57,716 nt of DNA from CAIYRG01 sp964494505. Lineage in GTDB: Bacteria > Pseudomonadota > Alphaproteobacteria > Micropepsales > Micropepsaceae. A model generated the notes under the pieces. That model saw nothing but the letters and a program-made list of their open reading frames with translations, was not told the origin of the DNA and made no database searches. Within the stretch, counting starts at the first letter, position 1. Each line of letters opens with the position of its first letter. The stretch spans positions 1 to 57,716 of the forward strand of contig CAZBRO010000031.1 in assembly GCA_964494505.1 (NCBI GenBank), read 5' to 3'. The position numbers were made by a program, and so were the translations under genes. Positions 49,743 through 57,716 of this stretch are shown one piece after another.

Positions 49743-50921
49743 CTACGGACTTACGATGATCATCCGGTAGCAGGAGAGGCTGCTGCTGAGGAATTCATAG
49801 GCCGCCCCCCAGAGATAGAGCCGGAACCGGCGATAGTTGAAATCGCCGAACTTCTGCACCACGAAATCGCGGTTGGCGTCGAAATTGCGCGCCCATTCCT
49901 GGAACGTCAGGAAGTAGCTGTAGCGGTCGTTGAGAATCTCGGTCACTTCCATCTTCGTGCGCGCGAGCTTGTCCAGAAAATCGTGCAGAACCAGGAACGA
50001 GTGATTGCCGCCATAAATATATTTGACCATGAAGGACGACAGCTCGAATTTCTTGGTGCAGGCGCTGCCGTCGAGGAAGATGCGGCCGCCGGGTTTTACC
50101 AGCGTCTGGAATTTCTCCAGCACACGCGCGTAATCGGGCAGATGCTCGATCACGCCCATGATGACGATGGCGTCGAATTTCCGCTCGTTGCGGTATTCCA
50201 GGAGATCGCACAACTCAAGCTCCCACTCGAAACCGAGTTTTGCCGCCTTGGCGCGCAGGAAATCGATCGAGGTTTGGGAAATGGAGATGCCGCTGCAATG
50301 GACGCCGCGCTTCGAGGCGTATTCGAACCATGCGCCCCAGCCGGGGCCGATTTCCAGAATGCGGTCGCCCGGCTTCAAGCCGCATTTCTCGAAGCAATAA
50401 TCGAACTTCCGAAGTGTGGCGGCTTCGAGGGTTTCGTTCTCATCGGCATAGACGCCTTGTGTGTAACAGGGCGTCTTGGAATCGAGAAAACTGAGAAAGA
50501 AATCCGGATCGATGTCGTAATGCGCCGTGATGGCCTGTTTGTTGGTGTGCACCTGCCCGAACAGCAGCGGCTGAAGGAAGCGCCAGACGGTCGTGATGGG
50601 GTGCACGTCCTTCATGGATTCGCGCAAGGCAAAAGCGCTCAAGAGGTCGCCGTCGAGATCGATGTCGCCCTGCACGAAGGCGTCACCGAACCGGCCCTCG
50701 TCCAGGCTCGCGACCGCGGTGAGCGCCCGCTGGTTCTTCAGCGTGATGCGGAAGCGCGGGGTCCCGGCGCCGAAGGGCTGCACGCTGCCGTCCGGCAGAA
50801 CCACCGAGAACGAGGTCGGCGAATCGGAGAATTGCTTGGCGAAGCGGCCCAACAGCGAGCGGGCAATACTGTTCGTTTTAACAGGCAAGGATGCCTGCTG
50901 AAGGTTCGTTCCCGTTTCCAT
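49743..50921 (-). CDS. Cyclopropane-fatty-acyl-phospholipid synthase-like SAM methyltransferase
   Basis: A 392-residue protein with the CFA-synthase layout. An N-terminal lipid-binding-like domain has GDAFVQGDIDLDGDL; then comes AHYDIDPDFFLSFLDSKTPCYTQGVY, the SAM motif LEIGPGWGAWFEYA near residue 189 and the active-site region IMGVIEHLP. It would add a methylene group from SAM to lipid double bonds or methylate a related lipid. The ATG at 50921 is the only good start. It is a stand-alone gene on this strand. Confidence 0.85.
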   Translation of the reverse strand: METGTNLQQASLPVKTNSIARSLLGRFAKQFSDSPTSFSVVLPDGSVQPFGAGTPRFRITLKNQRALTAVASLDEGRFGDAFVQGDIDLDGDLLSAFALRESMKDVHPITTVWRFLQPLLFGQVHTNKQAITAHYDIDPDFFLSFLDSKTPCYTQGVYADENETLEAATLRKFDYCFEKCGLKPGDRILEIGPGWGAWFEYASKRGVHCSGISISQTSIDFLRAKAAKLGFEWELELCDLLEYRNERKFDAIVIMGVIEHLPDYARVLEKFQTLVKPGGRIFLDGSACTKKFELSSFMVKYIYGGNHSFLVLHDFLDKLARTKMEVTEILNDRYSYFLTFQEWARNFDANRDFVVQKFGDFNYRRFRLYLWGAAYEFLSSSLSCYRMIIVSP

Positions 50922-51005
50922 CGCACCCGCCCTTGTGTTCGCCGCACTCGATTACCGATTATTCACCCTCGGGGACGCAGCGCAAGATGCGGTCCGAGCG
51001 GCGGG

Positions 51006-51740
51006 TCAGTACAGCGTCTCTTTGAAGAACGAGGTCAGATGATGCCAGGCATGCTCGGCCTGGGCCTCGTGGTAGACATTATGGTCCTTCACGCACCAGC
51101 CGTGGCGGGCGCCGGCATAGGTCTCGGCTTCGTATGTGACGCCGGCGGCATCGAGCGCCGATCTGAGCTTCTCCACCGCTTCGGGCGGCATGGTGCGGTC
51201 TTCGATGGCGAAGCCGAAATACATCCGGGCCTTGATCTGGGGCGCGAGCGTGTGCGGGGAATCGGGCGCATCGGAGGCGAGCTGGCTGCCGTGGAAAGAG
51301 GCTGCGGCCGCGATATCGCCGGGTAGGGCTGCGGCCGTGCGCATCGCCATGCCGCCCCCCATGCAGTAGCCGACGGTGCCGATCTTGCCCTCGACCAGCT
51401 TCAGCCCGCGCAGGAACGAGACATAGGCATGCGCGTCGCGCGCTATGCCGGCCGGCGTCACGTATTTGCGCACCTCGCCCATGCGAGCGGTGGTGGATTC
51501 GCTGCCGAACTTGAAATCCTCGTACACGGGCGCGCGCGACAGCCGATAGAACGGGTTCGGCACCAGCACGACGTAGCCCTCTCCGGCCAGCCTCTTCGCC
51601 ATTTCGACGAACACGGGCCGGCGCCCGCCGATGTCGGTGTAGAGAATGACGGCCGGCCAGGTGCAGCCCGGACCGATATAGACGAGGTCGCAGTCCGAGA
51701 CGCCGTCTTCGGTTTTGATGTCGACTTGGGTTTCGATCAC
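51006..51740 (-). CDS. Dienelactone hydrolase family protein
   Basis: A 244-residue alpha/beta hydrolase. The nucleophile is C126 in TVGYCMGGGMAM, the cysteine that marks dienelactone hydrolases. The other triad members are probably the aspartate in AIEDRTMP and the histidine in AGARHGWCV. It would hydrolyse dienelactone or a similar lactone; there is no aromatic-degradation operon nearby, so the substrate is open. The start is a GTG at 51740, seven bases after GGAGG. Confidence 0.9.
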   Translation of the reverse strand: MIETQVDIKTEDGVSDCDLVYIGPGCTWPAVILYTDIGGRRPVFVEMAKRLAGEGYVVLVPNPFYRLSRAPVYEDFKFGSESTTARMGEVRKYVTPAGIARDAHAYVSFLRGLKLVEGKIGTVGYCMGGGMAMRTAAALPGDIAAAASFHGSQLASDAPDSPHTLAPQIKARMYFGFAIEDRTMPPEAVEKLRSALDAAGVTYEAETYAGARHGWCVKDHNVYHEAQAEHAWHHLTSFFKETLY

Positions 51741-51756
51741 CGTGGTGCCTCCAACT

Positions 51757-51826
51757 CATGCTTCGACAGGCTCAGCATGAGGAAGTAGCAAAATCTCCTC
51801 GCCCTGAGCCTGTCGAAGGGGGAGGA
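51757..51826. repeat. REP-like inverted-repeat element, copy 2
   Basis: The best copy: CTTCGACAGGCTCAG (51761-51775) and CTGAGCCTGTCGAAG (51804-51818) form a perfect 15-bp stem around a 28-base spacer that includes CATGAGG. It lies between the GST and hydrolase genes. Confidence 0.8.
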
Positions 51827-51842
51827 CAGAGGACAGTTCGTT

Positions 51843-52439
51843 CTATTCCACGGCTTTCGGATTGCGCGCCGGGCGTGCCAGGCAGCGGTCGAGCCAGGCA
51901 ACCACATTGGGGGCATAGGAAATGTCGAGCTTGCCGTAGCGCGTCATGGCGACGACGCTCGCCACATTGAGATCGGCGATGCTGAACTTGCTTCCCAGCA
52001 GCCAATCGCGGCCCTTAAGCGCATCGTCCAGCACCTTCAGCACCGGAGGCAGGCGGTCGGCGGCGGCCTTGGCGCCGGCTTCGTCCTTGCTGTAGCCGAG
52101 CTGGAACATCAGCGACGGCATCGCCAGCGGCTCGATCTCCGCGGCCGCGAACAGCGTCCATTGGAAGACCCTGCCCTCGTCATCGATGTTGGCCGGATAC
52201 AATTCGCCGGTGCCATATTTCTTGGCGATGTAGAGGTTGATGGCGAGCGATTCGAAGAGCTTCAGATCGCCGTCCGCGTAACCCGGAAACTTGCCGCAAG
52301 GGTTCACGGCCAGGAATTCCGGCTTCTTCTGATCCTCCCAGGCCACGTCCACATGTTCGAACGGCACGCCAAGCTCGCGCGCGCACCACATCACGCGCGA
52401 AGCGCGCGACATCGCACTACCGTAAATCTTCATGGTCAT
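51843..52439 (-). CDS. Glutathione S-transferase family protein
   Basis: A 198-residue GST. The N-terminal thioredoxin-like domain starts MTMKIYGSAMSRASRVMW, with the glutathione-binding serine region near residues 8-14, PCGKFPGYADG as the cis-proline loop and LFESLAINLYIAKK as the start of the helical domain. The C-terminal part has LLGSKFSIADLNVASVV, a GST mark. The ATG at 52439 is six bases after GGAGG. The substrate is unknown. Confidence 0.92.
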   Translation of the reverse strand: MTMKIYGSAMSRASRVMWCARELGVPFEHVDVAWEDQKKPEFLAVNPCGKFPGYADGDLKLFESLAINLYIAKKYGTGELYPANIDDEGRVFQWTLFAAAEIEPLAMPSLMFQLGYSKDEAGAKAAADRLPPVLKVLDDALKGRDWLLGSKFSIADLNVASVVAMTRYGKLDISYAPNVVAWLDRCLARPARNPKAVE

Positions 52440-52546
52440 GGTGTTCCTCCCGGGGGTGTTCGATCGAGGCGTGAGGCAAGGCCGGTGCGCGATTTTTGTC
52501 AAGGCGAAGAGCGGGTTGTCGCCAAAGTCATTTCCGTGGTTCTCTT

Positions 52547-52567
52547 TTGGTGGTATTTTGGCACCAA
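52547..52567. promoter_or_regulatory. Inverted repeat, probable operator of the VapBC-type operon
   Basis: TTGGTG (52547-52552) and CACCAA (52562-52567) are perfect inverted arms with a 9-base centre, 36 bases before the antitoxin ATG. Such sites bind antitoxin-toxin complexes for autoregulation. Confidence 0.5.
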
Positions 52568-52602
52568 TTGGACTACGTTTTGGTTTCCCCTGGGAGATGG
52601 AC

Positions 52603-52842
52603 ATGCCTGTCAATCTGTCGATCAAGAACGTCCCTGAAGACGTCGTAGCGCGGCTGAAGCAGCGGGCGAAGCGCCACCATCGCTCCCTGCAGGGGGAATT
52701 GTCCGCTCTCGTCGAGGAGGCCGCCGAATTGCGCAGGCCCAAATTGACGGTACGAGAGGTCTCCGAACGGATTCGGAAACTCGGGCTTCCCCGCTACGAC
52801 GAGGCCACCCAGGACATCCGGGAAAATCGCGATAGAAGATGA
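52603..52842 (+). CDS. FitA/VapB-type ribbon-helix-helix antitoxin
   Basis: A 79-residue protein with an N-terminal ribbon-helix-helix: VNLSIKNVPEDVVARLKQRAKRHHRSLQGELSALVEEA is typical of FitA-like antitoxins. The charged C-terminus (ATQDIRENRDRR) would bind the toxin. The ATG at 52603 is six bases after GGGAG. Its stop overlaps the toxin start in an ATGA. Confidence 0.88.
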   Translation: MPVNLSIKNVPEDVVARLKQRAKRHHRSLQGELSALVEEAAELRRPKLTVREVSERIRKLGLPRYDEATQDIRENRDRR

Positions 52843-53216
52843 TCGTGGTCGATGCTTCCGCAATTGCCGCTGTGCTGTTCAACGAGCACATGGGCGAGGA
52901 GATAGAACGTCGCCTGGAAGGTGAGGTGCTCGTTGCGCCGCCGCTGATACATTTGGAAATGGCAAATGCCTGCTTGAAGCGGATTATTCGCCACCCGGAG
53001 GCACGTGATCTTTGGTTTGAAGCGCTCATGACCTTGGGAGATTGGCAAATCGCGCTGGACGATGTGGATCTTCGGGAAACCGTATCGTTGGCCGCGCTGC
53101 ACGGCCTGACCGCCTATGACGCAAGTTACCTCTGGCTATCCCGCGAGTTGGGTGCCGAACTCGTAACCCTCGATGCAAAGCTGGCGCGCGCCTATTCGGC
53201 GATGACGGGGGCCTGA
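52839..53216 (+). CDS. vapC: VapC-type PIN-domain toxin
   Basis: A 125-residue PIN-domain endoribonuclease. The acidic active-site residues are all present: D5 (VVDASAIAA), E40 (HLEMANACLK), D94 (TAYDASYLWL) and D112 (TLDAKLA). It would cleave RNA when free of its antitoxin. The gene is intact and coupled to the antitoxin by ATGA, so this is a complete toxin-antitoxin pair, unlike the broken ParDE remnant at 10878-11182. Confidence 0.93.
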   Translation: MIVVDASAIAAVLFNEHMGEEIERRLEGEVLVAPPLIHLEMANACLKRIIRHPEARDLWFEALMTLGDWQIALDDVDLRETVSLAALHGLTAYDASYLWLSRELGAELVTLDAKLARAYSAMTGA

Positions 53217-53352
53217 AAGCGCCCTCGCCGAGGCCATCGCGCCGCACCCCATCAATGTTGCGCCACCGTAATGCCCGTGCTAAGTCCCGCGCGCTGCGGC
53301 GAAGGGGCTCCTTCCGCAATAATTTCTTTTGCAAAAATAATGGCTTAGCCCG

Positions 53353-53382
53353 CTTACCTGGGTCGAGCCTGACCCAGGTAAG
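53353..53382 (+). promoter_or_regulatory. Perfect 12-bp hairpin in the atp leader
   Basis: CTTACCTGGGTC (53353-53364) and GACCCAGGTAAG (53371-53382) form a perfect 12-bp stem with loop GAGCCT, ending eight bases before the TTG of atpH. The 3' arm covers or touches the ribosome-binding region, so it could control translation. There is no T run. Confidence 0.6.
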
Positions 53383-53390
53383 AGCAAGAA

Positions 53391-53945
53391 TTGGCCGACG
53401 ACAGCCATATCGCAGGTCTGGCGCTGCGCTACGCGAATGCGGTCTTCGAATTGGCCGCGGAGGAACGCGCCCTCGACAGCCTTGCGGCCGATTTTCTCCA
53501 GCTCAAAACGATGCTGCGGGATAGCCCCGAATTGCGCCGGCTGGTGCGCTCGCCGCTGTTCTCGCAAGACGACCAGGCCAGGGGCATGGAAGCCGTGCTG
53601 AGACAGGCCGGCGCCTCCGACCTCACCCGCAGGCTGGTGCTGCTGCTGGTCCGGAAGCGCAGACTGTTCGCGCTTTCCGACGTGATCAGGGCGTTCGAAA
53701 ACCAGTTGGCGCGCTATCGGGGCGAGATCGCCGCCGAGGTGACCTCGGCCCGGCCGCTGACCGGCGAAGAAACCGCCGAGCTGCGCGACATGCTGAAAGG
53801 CAAGCTCGGCCGCGAACCCCGCCTCACCGCCCATGTAAATCCCGATCTCCTGGGCGGGCTGGTGGTCAAGGTCGGCTCGCGCATGATCGATTCATCCCTA
53901 CGGACCAAGCTCGAGGGCTTGCGCGCCGCCATGAAGGGACAGTGA
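53391..53945 (+). CDS. atpH: ATP synthase F1 subunit delta
   Basis: A 184-residue delta subunit that joins F1 to the peripheral stalk. The N-terminal helical domain (IAGLALRYANAVFELAAEERAL) and the C-terminal signature (LTAHVNPDLLGGLVVKVGSRMIDSSLRTKL) are clear. The start must be the TTG at 53391, because the next ATG is about 38 codons in. The ribosome site is weak (AAGAG) and lies beside a strong hairpin. It is the first gene of the atpHAGD operon; F0 genes are not in the window. Confidence 0.93.
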   Translation: MADDSHIAGLALRYANAVFELAAEERALDSLAADFLQLKTMLRDSPELRRLVRSPLFSQDDQARGMEAVLRQAGASDLTRRLVLLLVRKRRLFALSDVIRAFENQLARYRGEIAAEVTSARPLTGEETAELRDMLKGKLGREPRLTAHVNPDLLGGLVVKVGSRMIDSSLRTKLEGLRAAMKGQ

Positions 53946-53957
53946 ACCCCGTGCCCC

Positions 53958-54024
53958 GCATGCTGAGACAAGCTCGGCATGAGGTCCTCATACAAACTCC
54001 TCCCTCAGCCTGTCGAAGGGTGAG
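53958..54024. repeat. REP-like inverted-repeat element, copy 3
   Basis: A more divergent copy, with CATGCTGAGACAAGCTCGGCATGAGG on the left and CTCAGCCTGTCGAAGGGTGAGG on the right. It lies inside the atp operon between atpH and atpA, so it is transcribed and could affect mRNA stability between these genes. Confidence 0.65.
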
Positions 54025-54046
54025 GCGAGACTGAAGGAACGAAAAC

Positions 54047-55579
54047 ATGGACATCCAACCGTCCGAAATCTCGGCCATCCTGAAGCGCGAAATCCGCAAT
54101 TTCGACGCCGAAGCCGAAGTCACCGAAGTGGGCCAGGTGCTCAGCGTCGGCGACGGCATCGCGCGCATCTACGGCTTGGATCAGGTCAAGGCCGGCGAGA
54201 TGGTCGAGTTCCCCGGCGGCATCAAAGGCATGGCGCTGAACCTGGAAACCGACAATGTCGGCGTGGTGATTTTCGGGTCCGATTCGACCATCAAGGAAGG
54301 CGACACCGTCAAGCGGACGGGTACCATCGTGGACGTGCCGGTCGGCAAGGGCCTGTTGGGCCGCGTCGTCGATCCGCTGGGCAACCCCATCGACGCCAAG
54401 GGCGCCATCGCCGATGTCGCCGAACGCCGCCGTGTCGACGTGAAGGCGCCGGGCATCATCCCGCGCAAATCGGTGCATGAGCCGGTGCAGACGGGCCTGA
54501 AGGCCATCGATACGCTGATCCCCATCGGCCGGGGTCAGCGCGAACTCATCATCGGCGACCGCCAGACCGGCAAGACGGCGGTGGCCATCGACACCATCAT
54601 CAATCAGAAGACCGTCAATTCCGGGACCGACGAGAAGGCGAAGCTCTATTGCATCTATGTCGCCATCGGTCAGAAGCGCTCGACGGTCGCCCAGATCGTC
54701 AAGACGCTCGAAGATGCGGGCGCGATGGAATACACCACCGTCGTCGCCGCGACCGCCTCCGAGCCCGCGCCACTGCAATTCCTGGCGCCGTTCTCCGGTT
54801 GTGCGATGGGCGAATGGTTCCGCGACAACGGCCTGCATGCGCTGATCATCTATGACGATCTCTCCAAGCAGGCGGTCGCCTATCGCCAGATGTCGCTGCT
54901 GCTGCGCCGTCCGCCGGGCCGCGAAGCCTATCCGGGCGACGTGTTCTATCTCCATTCGCGCCTGCTGGAGCGCGCCGCGAAGCTGAACGAAGACAATGGC
55001 GGCGGCTCGCTCACAGCACTTCCCATCATCGAGACGCAGGCGAACGACGTATCGGCCTATATCCCGACCAACGTGATCTCGATCACCGACGGCCAGATCT
55101 TCCTCGAGACCGACCTGTTCTATCAGGGCATCCGCCCCGCGGTGAATGTCGGTATCTCGGTTTCCCGCGTGGGGTCCTCGGCCCAGATCAAGGCGATGAA
55201 GACGGTGGCCGGCCCGATCAAGGGCGAGCTCGCGCAATACCGCGAAATGGCGGCCTTCGCGAAGTTCGGCTCCGACCTCGATGCCGCCACGCAGAAGATG
55301 CTGGCCCGCGGCGAGCGTCTGACCGAGCTTCTGAAGCAGCCGCAATACAAGCCCTTCGCCGTCGAGGAGCAGGTGGCGGTGATCTATGCCGGCACCCGCG
55401 GCTATCTCGATCCCTTCCCGACCAATCGCGTGGGCGCGTTCCAGGAAGCCCTGCTCGGCAAGCTGAAGACCAGCTATCCGCAATTCCTCGAAGGCATCCG
55501 AAAGGAAAAGGCGCTGTCGCCGGCGCTCGAAGGCATGCTGAGGGAAGCGCTGGCCGAACTTTCCAAGACCTTCGCCTGA
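54047..55579 (+). CDS. atpA: ATP synthase F1 subunit alpha
   Basis: A full-length 510-residue alpha subunit, the regulatory nucleotide-binding partner of beta. The P-loop GDRQTGKT is at residues 170-177, ALIIYDDLSKQAVAYRQ is the Walker B region and VGISVSRVGSSAQIKAMK is the C-terminal family mark. AAGGA lies shortly before the ATG. It follows atpH after about 100 bases that contain a REP-like element. Confidence 0.97.
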   Translation: MDIQPSEISAILKREIRNFDAEAEVTEVGQVLSVGDGIARIYGLDQVKAGEMVEFPGGIKGMALNLETDNVGVVIFGSDSTIKEGDTVKRTGTIVDVPVGKGLLGRVVDPLGNPIDAKGAIADVAERRRVDVKAPGIIPRKSVHEPVQTGLKAIDTLIPIGRGQRELIIGDRQTGKTAVAIDTIINQKTVNSGTDEKAKLYCIYVAIGQKRSTVAQIVKTLEDAGAMEYTTVVAATASEPAPLQFLAPFSGCAMGEWFRDNGLHALIIYDDLSKQAVAYRQMSLLLRRPPGREAYPGDVFYLHSRLLERAAKLNEDNGGGSLTALPIIETQANDVSAYIPTNVISITDGQIFLETDLFYQGIRPAVNVGISVSRVGSSAQIKAMKTVAGPIKGELAQYREMAAFAKFGSDLDAATQKMLARGERLTELLKQPQYKPFAVEEQVAVIYAGTRGYLDPFPTNRVGAFQEALLGKLKTSYPQFLEGIRKEKALSPALEGMLREALAELSKTFA

Positions 55580-55594
55580 GGAAGATAAGTCCCC

Positions 55595-56464
55595 ATGGCC
55601 TCCGTCAAGGAAATGCGCACAAGGATCGGAAGCGTGAAGTCCACGCAGAAGATCACCAAGGCGATGCAGATGGTGGCAGCCGCAAAGCTGCGCCGGGCGC
55701 AGGCGGCCGCGGAAAGCGCGCGCCCCTATGCCCGCCGCATGGCGAGCGTGATCGCCAATCTGGCGGCCGGGGTTTCCGGCCCTTCGGCGCCGCGCCTGCT
55801 CGCAGGGACGGGCGCGGACCAGCGCCATCTGGTCGTGGTCGCAACCTCGGACCGCGGCCTCGCGGGCGGCTTCAATTCCGGCATCGTGCGCGCCGCGCGT
55901 GAAAGAATCGCCGCCCTCCTTGCCGGCGGCAAGGACGTGAAGATCATCACCATCGGGCGCAAGGGCCGCGACCAGCTTCGCCGCGCCTATGGCAACCGCT
56001 ATGTCGAAACCTACGAGATCGGGATCAAGGCGGCGAACTTCGCCCTCGTCAAACCGATCGCGCAGAAGATTCTCGCCATGTTCGATTCCGGCGAAGTCGA
56101 TGTGGTGACGCTGATCTACAGCCAGTTCAAGTCGGTCGTGACTCAGACCCCGACCGCGCGGCAGCTGATCCCGGCGACCGTCGAAGCAACTTCCGCCAAT
56201 ACGACGACGGCCGTCTACGATTACGAGCCCGACGAGAACGAGATCCTCTCCGCGCTGCTGCCGCAGAATATTTCGGTTCAGATTCTGTCGGCCTTGCTCG
56301 AAAACCAGGCCGGTTTCTTCGCCAGCCAGATGGCCGCCATGGACAGCGCCACGCGCAATGCCGGCGACCTCATCAAGGCGCTCACCATCCAGATGAACCG
56401 TACCCGTCAGGCGCAAATCACCAAGGAGCTGATCGAAATCATCTCCGGCGCCTCCGCCGTTTAA
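55595..56464 (+). CDS. atpG: ATP synthase F1 subunit gamma
   Basis: A 289-residue central-stalk subunit. The N-terminal coiled-coil helix starts MASVKEMRTRIGSVKSTQKI, and the C-terminal helix includes SATRNAGDLIKALTIQMNRTRQAQITKELIEI. ATSDRGLAGGFNSGI is the conserved family segment. It lies 15 bases after atpA. Confidence 0.97.
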   Translation: MASVKEMRTRIGSVKSTQKITKAMQMVAAAKLRRAQAAAESARPYARRMASVIANLAAGVSGPSAPRLLAGTGADQRHLVVVATSDRGLAGGFNSGIVRAARERIAALLAGGKDVKIITIGRKGRDQLRRAYGNRYVETYEIGIKAANFALVKPIAQKILAMFDSGEVDVVTLIYSQFKSVVTQTPTARQLIPATVEATSANTTTAVYDYEPDENEILSALLPQNISVQILSALLENQAGFFASQMAAMDSATRNAGDLIKALTIQMNRTRQAQITKELIEIISGASAV

Positions 56465-56482
56465 GTCGAGAAAGAAAAAGCC

Positions 56483-57716
56483 ATGAACGCACCCGCCAAG
56501 ATCAATTCCAAGGGCCGCCTCACCCAGGTGATCGGCGCCGTCGTCGACGTGCAGTTCGACGGGGACCTGCCGGCCATCCTGAACGCGATCGAGACCACGA
56601 ATATCGACCCGCGCACCGGCAAGGAAGTTCGCCTGGTGTTCGAAGTGGCACAGCATCTGGGCGAAAATTCCGTGCGCGCCATCGCGATGGACGCGACGGA
56701 AGGTCTGGTCCGCGGCCAGGAAGTGATCGACACCGGCTCGCCCATTCGCGTGCCGGTTGGGCCTGCTACCCTCGGGCGCATCATGAACGTGATCGGCGAG
56801 CCAATCGATGAAGCCGGCCCCATCAGCTGGGAACACTCCGCCTCCATTCACCGCGAGGCGCCCAGCTTCGCCGAGCAGGCAGGCTCGGCCGAGATCCTCG
56901 TCACCGGCATCAAGGTCATCGACCTCCTCTGCCCCTATACCAAGGGCGGCAAGATCGGCCTCTTCGGCGGCGCGGGCGTCGGCAAGACCGTCACCATGCA
57001 GGAGCTGATCAACAATATCGCCAAGGCCTATGGCGGCTATTCGGTGCTGGCCGGCGTCGGCGAACGCACGCGCGAGGGCAACGACCTCTATCACGAGATG
57101 ATCGAGTCCAACGTGAACATCGATCCGAAGAAGAACGGCTCGGCGGAAGGCAGCAAATGCGCGCTTGTCTATGGCCAGATGAACGAGCCGCCGGGTGCGC
57201 GCGCCCGTGTGGCGCTGACCGGTCTTTCGGTCGCGGAATATTTCCGCGATGTCGAAGGCAAGGACGTGCTGCTGTTCATCGACAACATCTTCCGCTTCAC
57301 GCAAGCCGGTTCCGAAGTGTCCGCACTTCTCGGACGCATTCCGAGTGCTGTGGGCTATCAGCCGACACTGGCAACCGAGATGGGCAATCTGCAGGAGCGC
57401 ATCACCTCGACCAACAAGGGCTCCATCACGTCGGTGCAGGCGATCTACGTGCCGGCCGACGATCTGACCGATCCGGCGCCGGCGACCTCGTTCGCGCATC
57501 TGGACGCCACCACCGTGCTGTCGCGCGACATCGCGGCCCAGGCGATCTTCCCGGCGGTGGATCCGCTCGACTCGACTTCGCGCATTCTCGATCCGCAGGT
57601 GATCGGCGAGGAGCACTACATGGTGGCGCGCCACGTGCAGGAAGTGCTCCAGCAATACCGCGCGCTGAAGGACATCATCGCCATTCTCGGCATGGACGAG
57701 CTGTCGGAAGACGACA
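56483..57716 (+). CDS. atpD: ATP synthase F1 subunit beta (runs off the window)
   Basis: The first 411 residues of the catalytic beta subunit, open to the right edge. The P-loop GGAGVGKT lies near residues 165-172, VLLFIDNIFRFTQAGSEVSALLGR is the Walker B/catalytic region and PADDLTDPAPATSFAHLDA is a strict family mark. The start MNAPAKINSKGRLTQVIGAV has a short N-terminal extension seen in alphaproteobacterial AtpD. It follows atpG by 18 bases. The C-terminus and atpC lie outside. Confidence 0.97.
   Translation, partial: MNAPAKINSKGRLTQVIGAVVDVQFDGDLPAILNAIETTNIDPRTGKEVRLVFEVAQHLGENSVRAIAMDATEGLVRGQEVIDTGSPIRVPVGPATLGRIMNVIGEPIDEAGPISWEHSASIHREAPSFAEQAGSAEILVTGIKVIDLLCPYTKGGKIGLFGGAGVGKTVTMQELINNIAKAYGGYSVLAGVGERTREGNDLYHEMIESNVNIDPKKNGSAEGSKCALVYGQMNEPPGARARVALTGLSVAEYFRDVEGKDVLLFIDNIFRFTQAGSEVSALLGRIPSAVGYQPTLATEMGNLQERITSTNKGSITSVQAIYVPADDLTDPAPATSFAHLDATTVLSRDIAAQAIFPAVDPLDSTSRILDPQVIGEEHYMVARHVQEVLQQYRALKDIIAILGMDELSEDD

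Noticed and set aside
54005..57655. A 1216-codon open frame on the minus strand opposite atpA-atpG-atpD
   Set aside because: It is a shadow: the plus strand encodes highly conserved ATP synthase subunits in full, and the minus frame is His/Arg/Asp-rich without any domain. High-GC codon use keeps the antisense frame open.
1..57716. CRISPR arrays, insertion sequences, prophage genes and rRNA
   Set aside because: No regularly spaced repeats, transposase, integrase, capsid or rRNA sequence was seen on either strand.

Overview
This 57.7 kb window looks like ordinary chromosome from a high-GC alphaproteobacterium. The best class markers are gcrA (the CcrM-linked cell-cycle regulator), two promoters matching the alphaproteobacterial EcfG consensus (GGAAC-N16/17-CGTT), an argD-argF-hslO operon, and an atpHAGD run without F0 genes beside it. 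I cannot name the genus from sequence alone. Many neighbouring genes overlap by four bases (ATGA or GTGA), so operons are tight. I see no rRNA, CRISPR array, insertion sequence or prophage. There is one tRNA, Leu(CAA).

Layout. 1-3.6 kb: stress-linked genes, with prkA (cut by the window edge) and csbD each behind an EcfG-type promoter, plus a GNAT enzyme, an SDR and a SixA-like phosphatase. 3.65-5.7 kb: metZ-osmC-apaG. 5.7-7.7 kb: a coupled pair, a DSD-type glycosyltransferase and a prolyl-4-hydroxylase-like dioxygenase. 8.1-11.5 kb: a binding protein, folE, argE, then a ParD-like antitoxin followed by a ParE toxin cut after about 17 codons. 11.6-16.2 kb: hslO-argF-argD, divergent gcrA and an RcnB-like protein. 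16.4-19.2 kb: phoR-phoU-phoB without pstSCAB. 19.3-27.4 kb: an orphan anti-sigma-like protein, a small secreted protein and a TetR-controlled RND efflux operon in the order outer-membrane factor, adaptor, pump.

27.5-35.3 kb: an unknown membrane protein, then a surface-glycan-like island (PfkB kinase, an HMW1C/GT41-like glycosyltransferase and, divergently, a polysaccharide pyruvyl transferase-like protein), an EmrB-type MFS exporter and cspA. 35.5-42.9 kb: small conserved proteins, tRNA-Leu, then a tight run of an SDH-type protease, bioF, bioD, bioA, a ferritin-like protein with a complete di-iron ligand set, a DUF2905 protein and purH. 42.9-45.8 kb: a UMF1-type MFS protein, an SH3 protein and a D-2-hydroxyacid dehydrogenase.

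45.8-53.2 kb is more accessory. It holds hairpin and direct-repeat DNA, a possible amber-interrupted gene, secreted proteins, a membrane protein/XRE pair behind a perfect 18-bp palindrome, a CFA-synthase-like methyltransferase, a dienelactone hydrolase, a GST and an intact VapBC-type toxin-antitoxin pair. 53.4-57.7 kb is atpH-atpA-atpG-atpD (atpD runs off the end), with a perfect 12-bp hairpin just before the TTG start of atpH. A REP-like inverted-repeat element built on CTTCGACAGGCTCAG recurs three times in full and once as a half copy.
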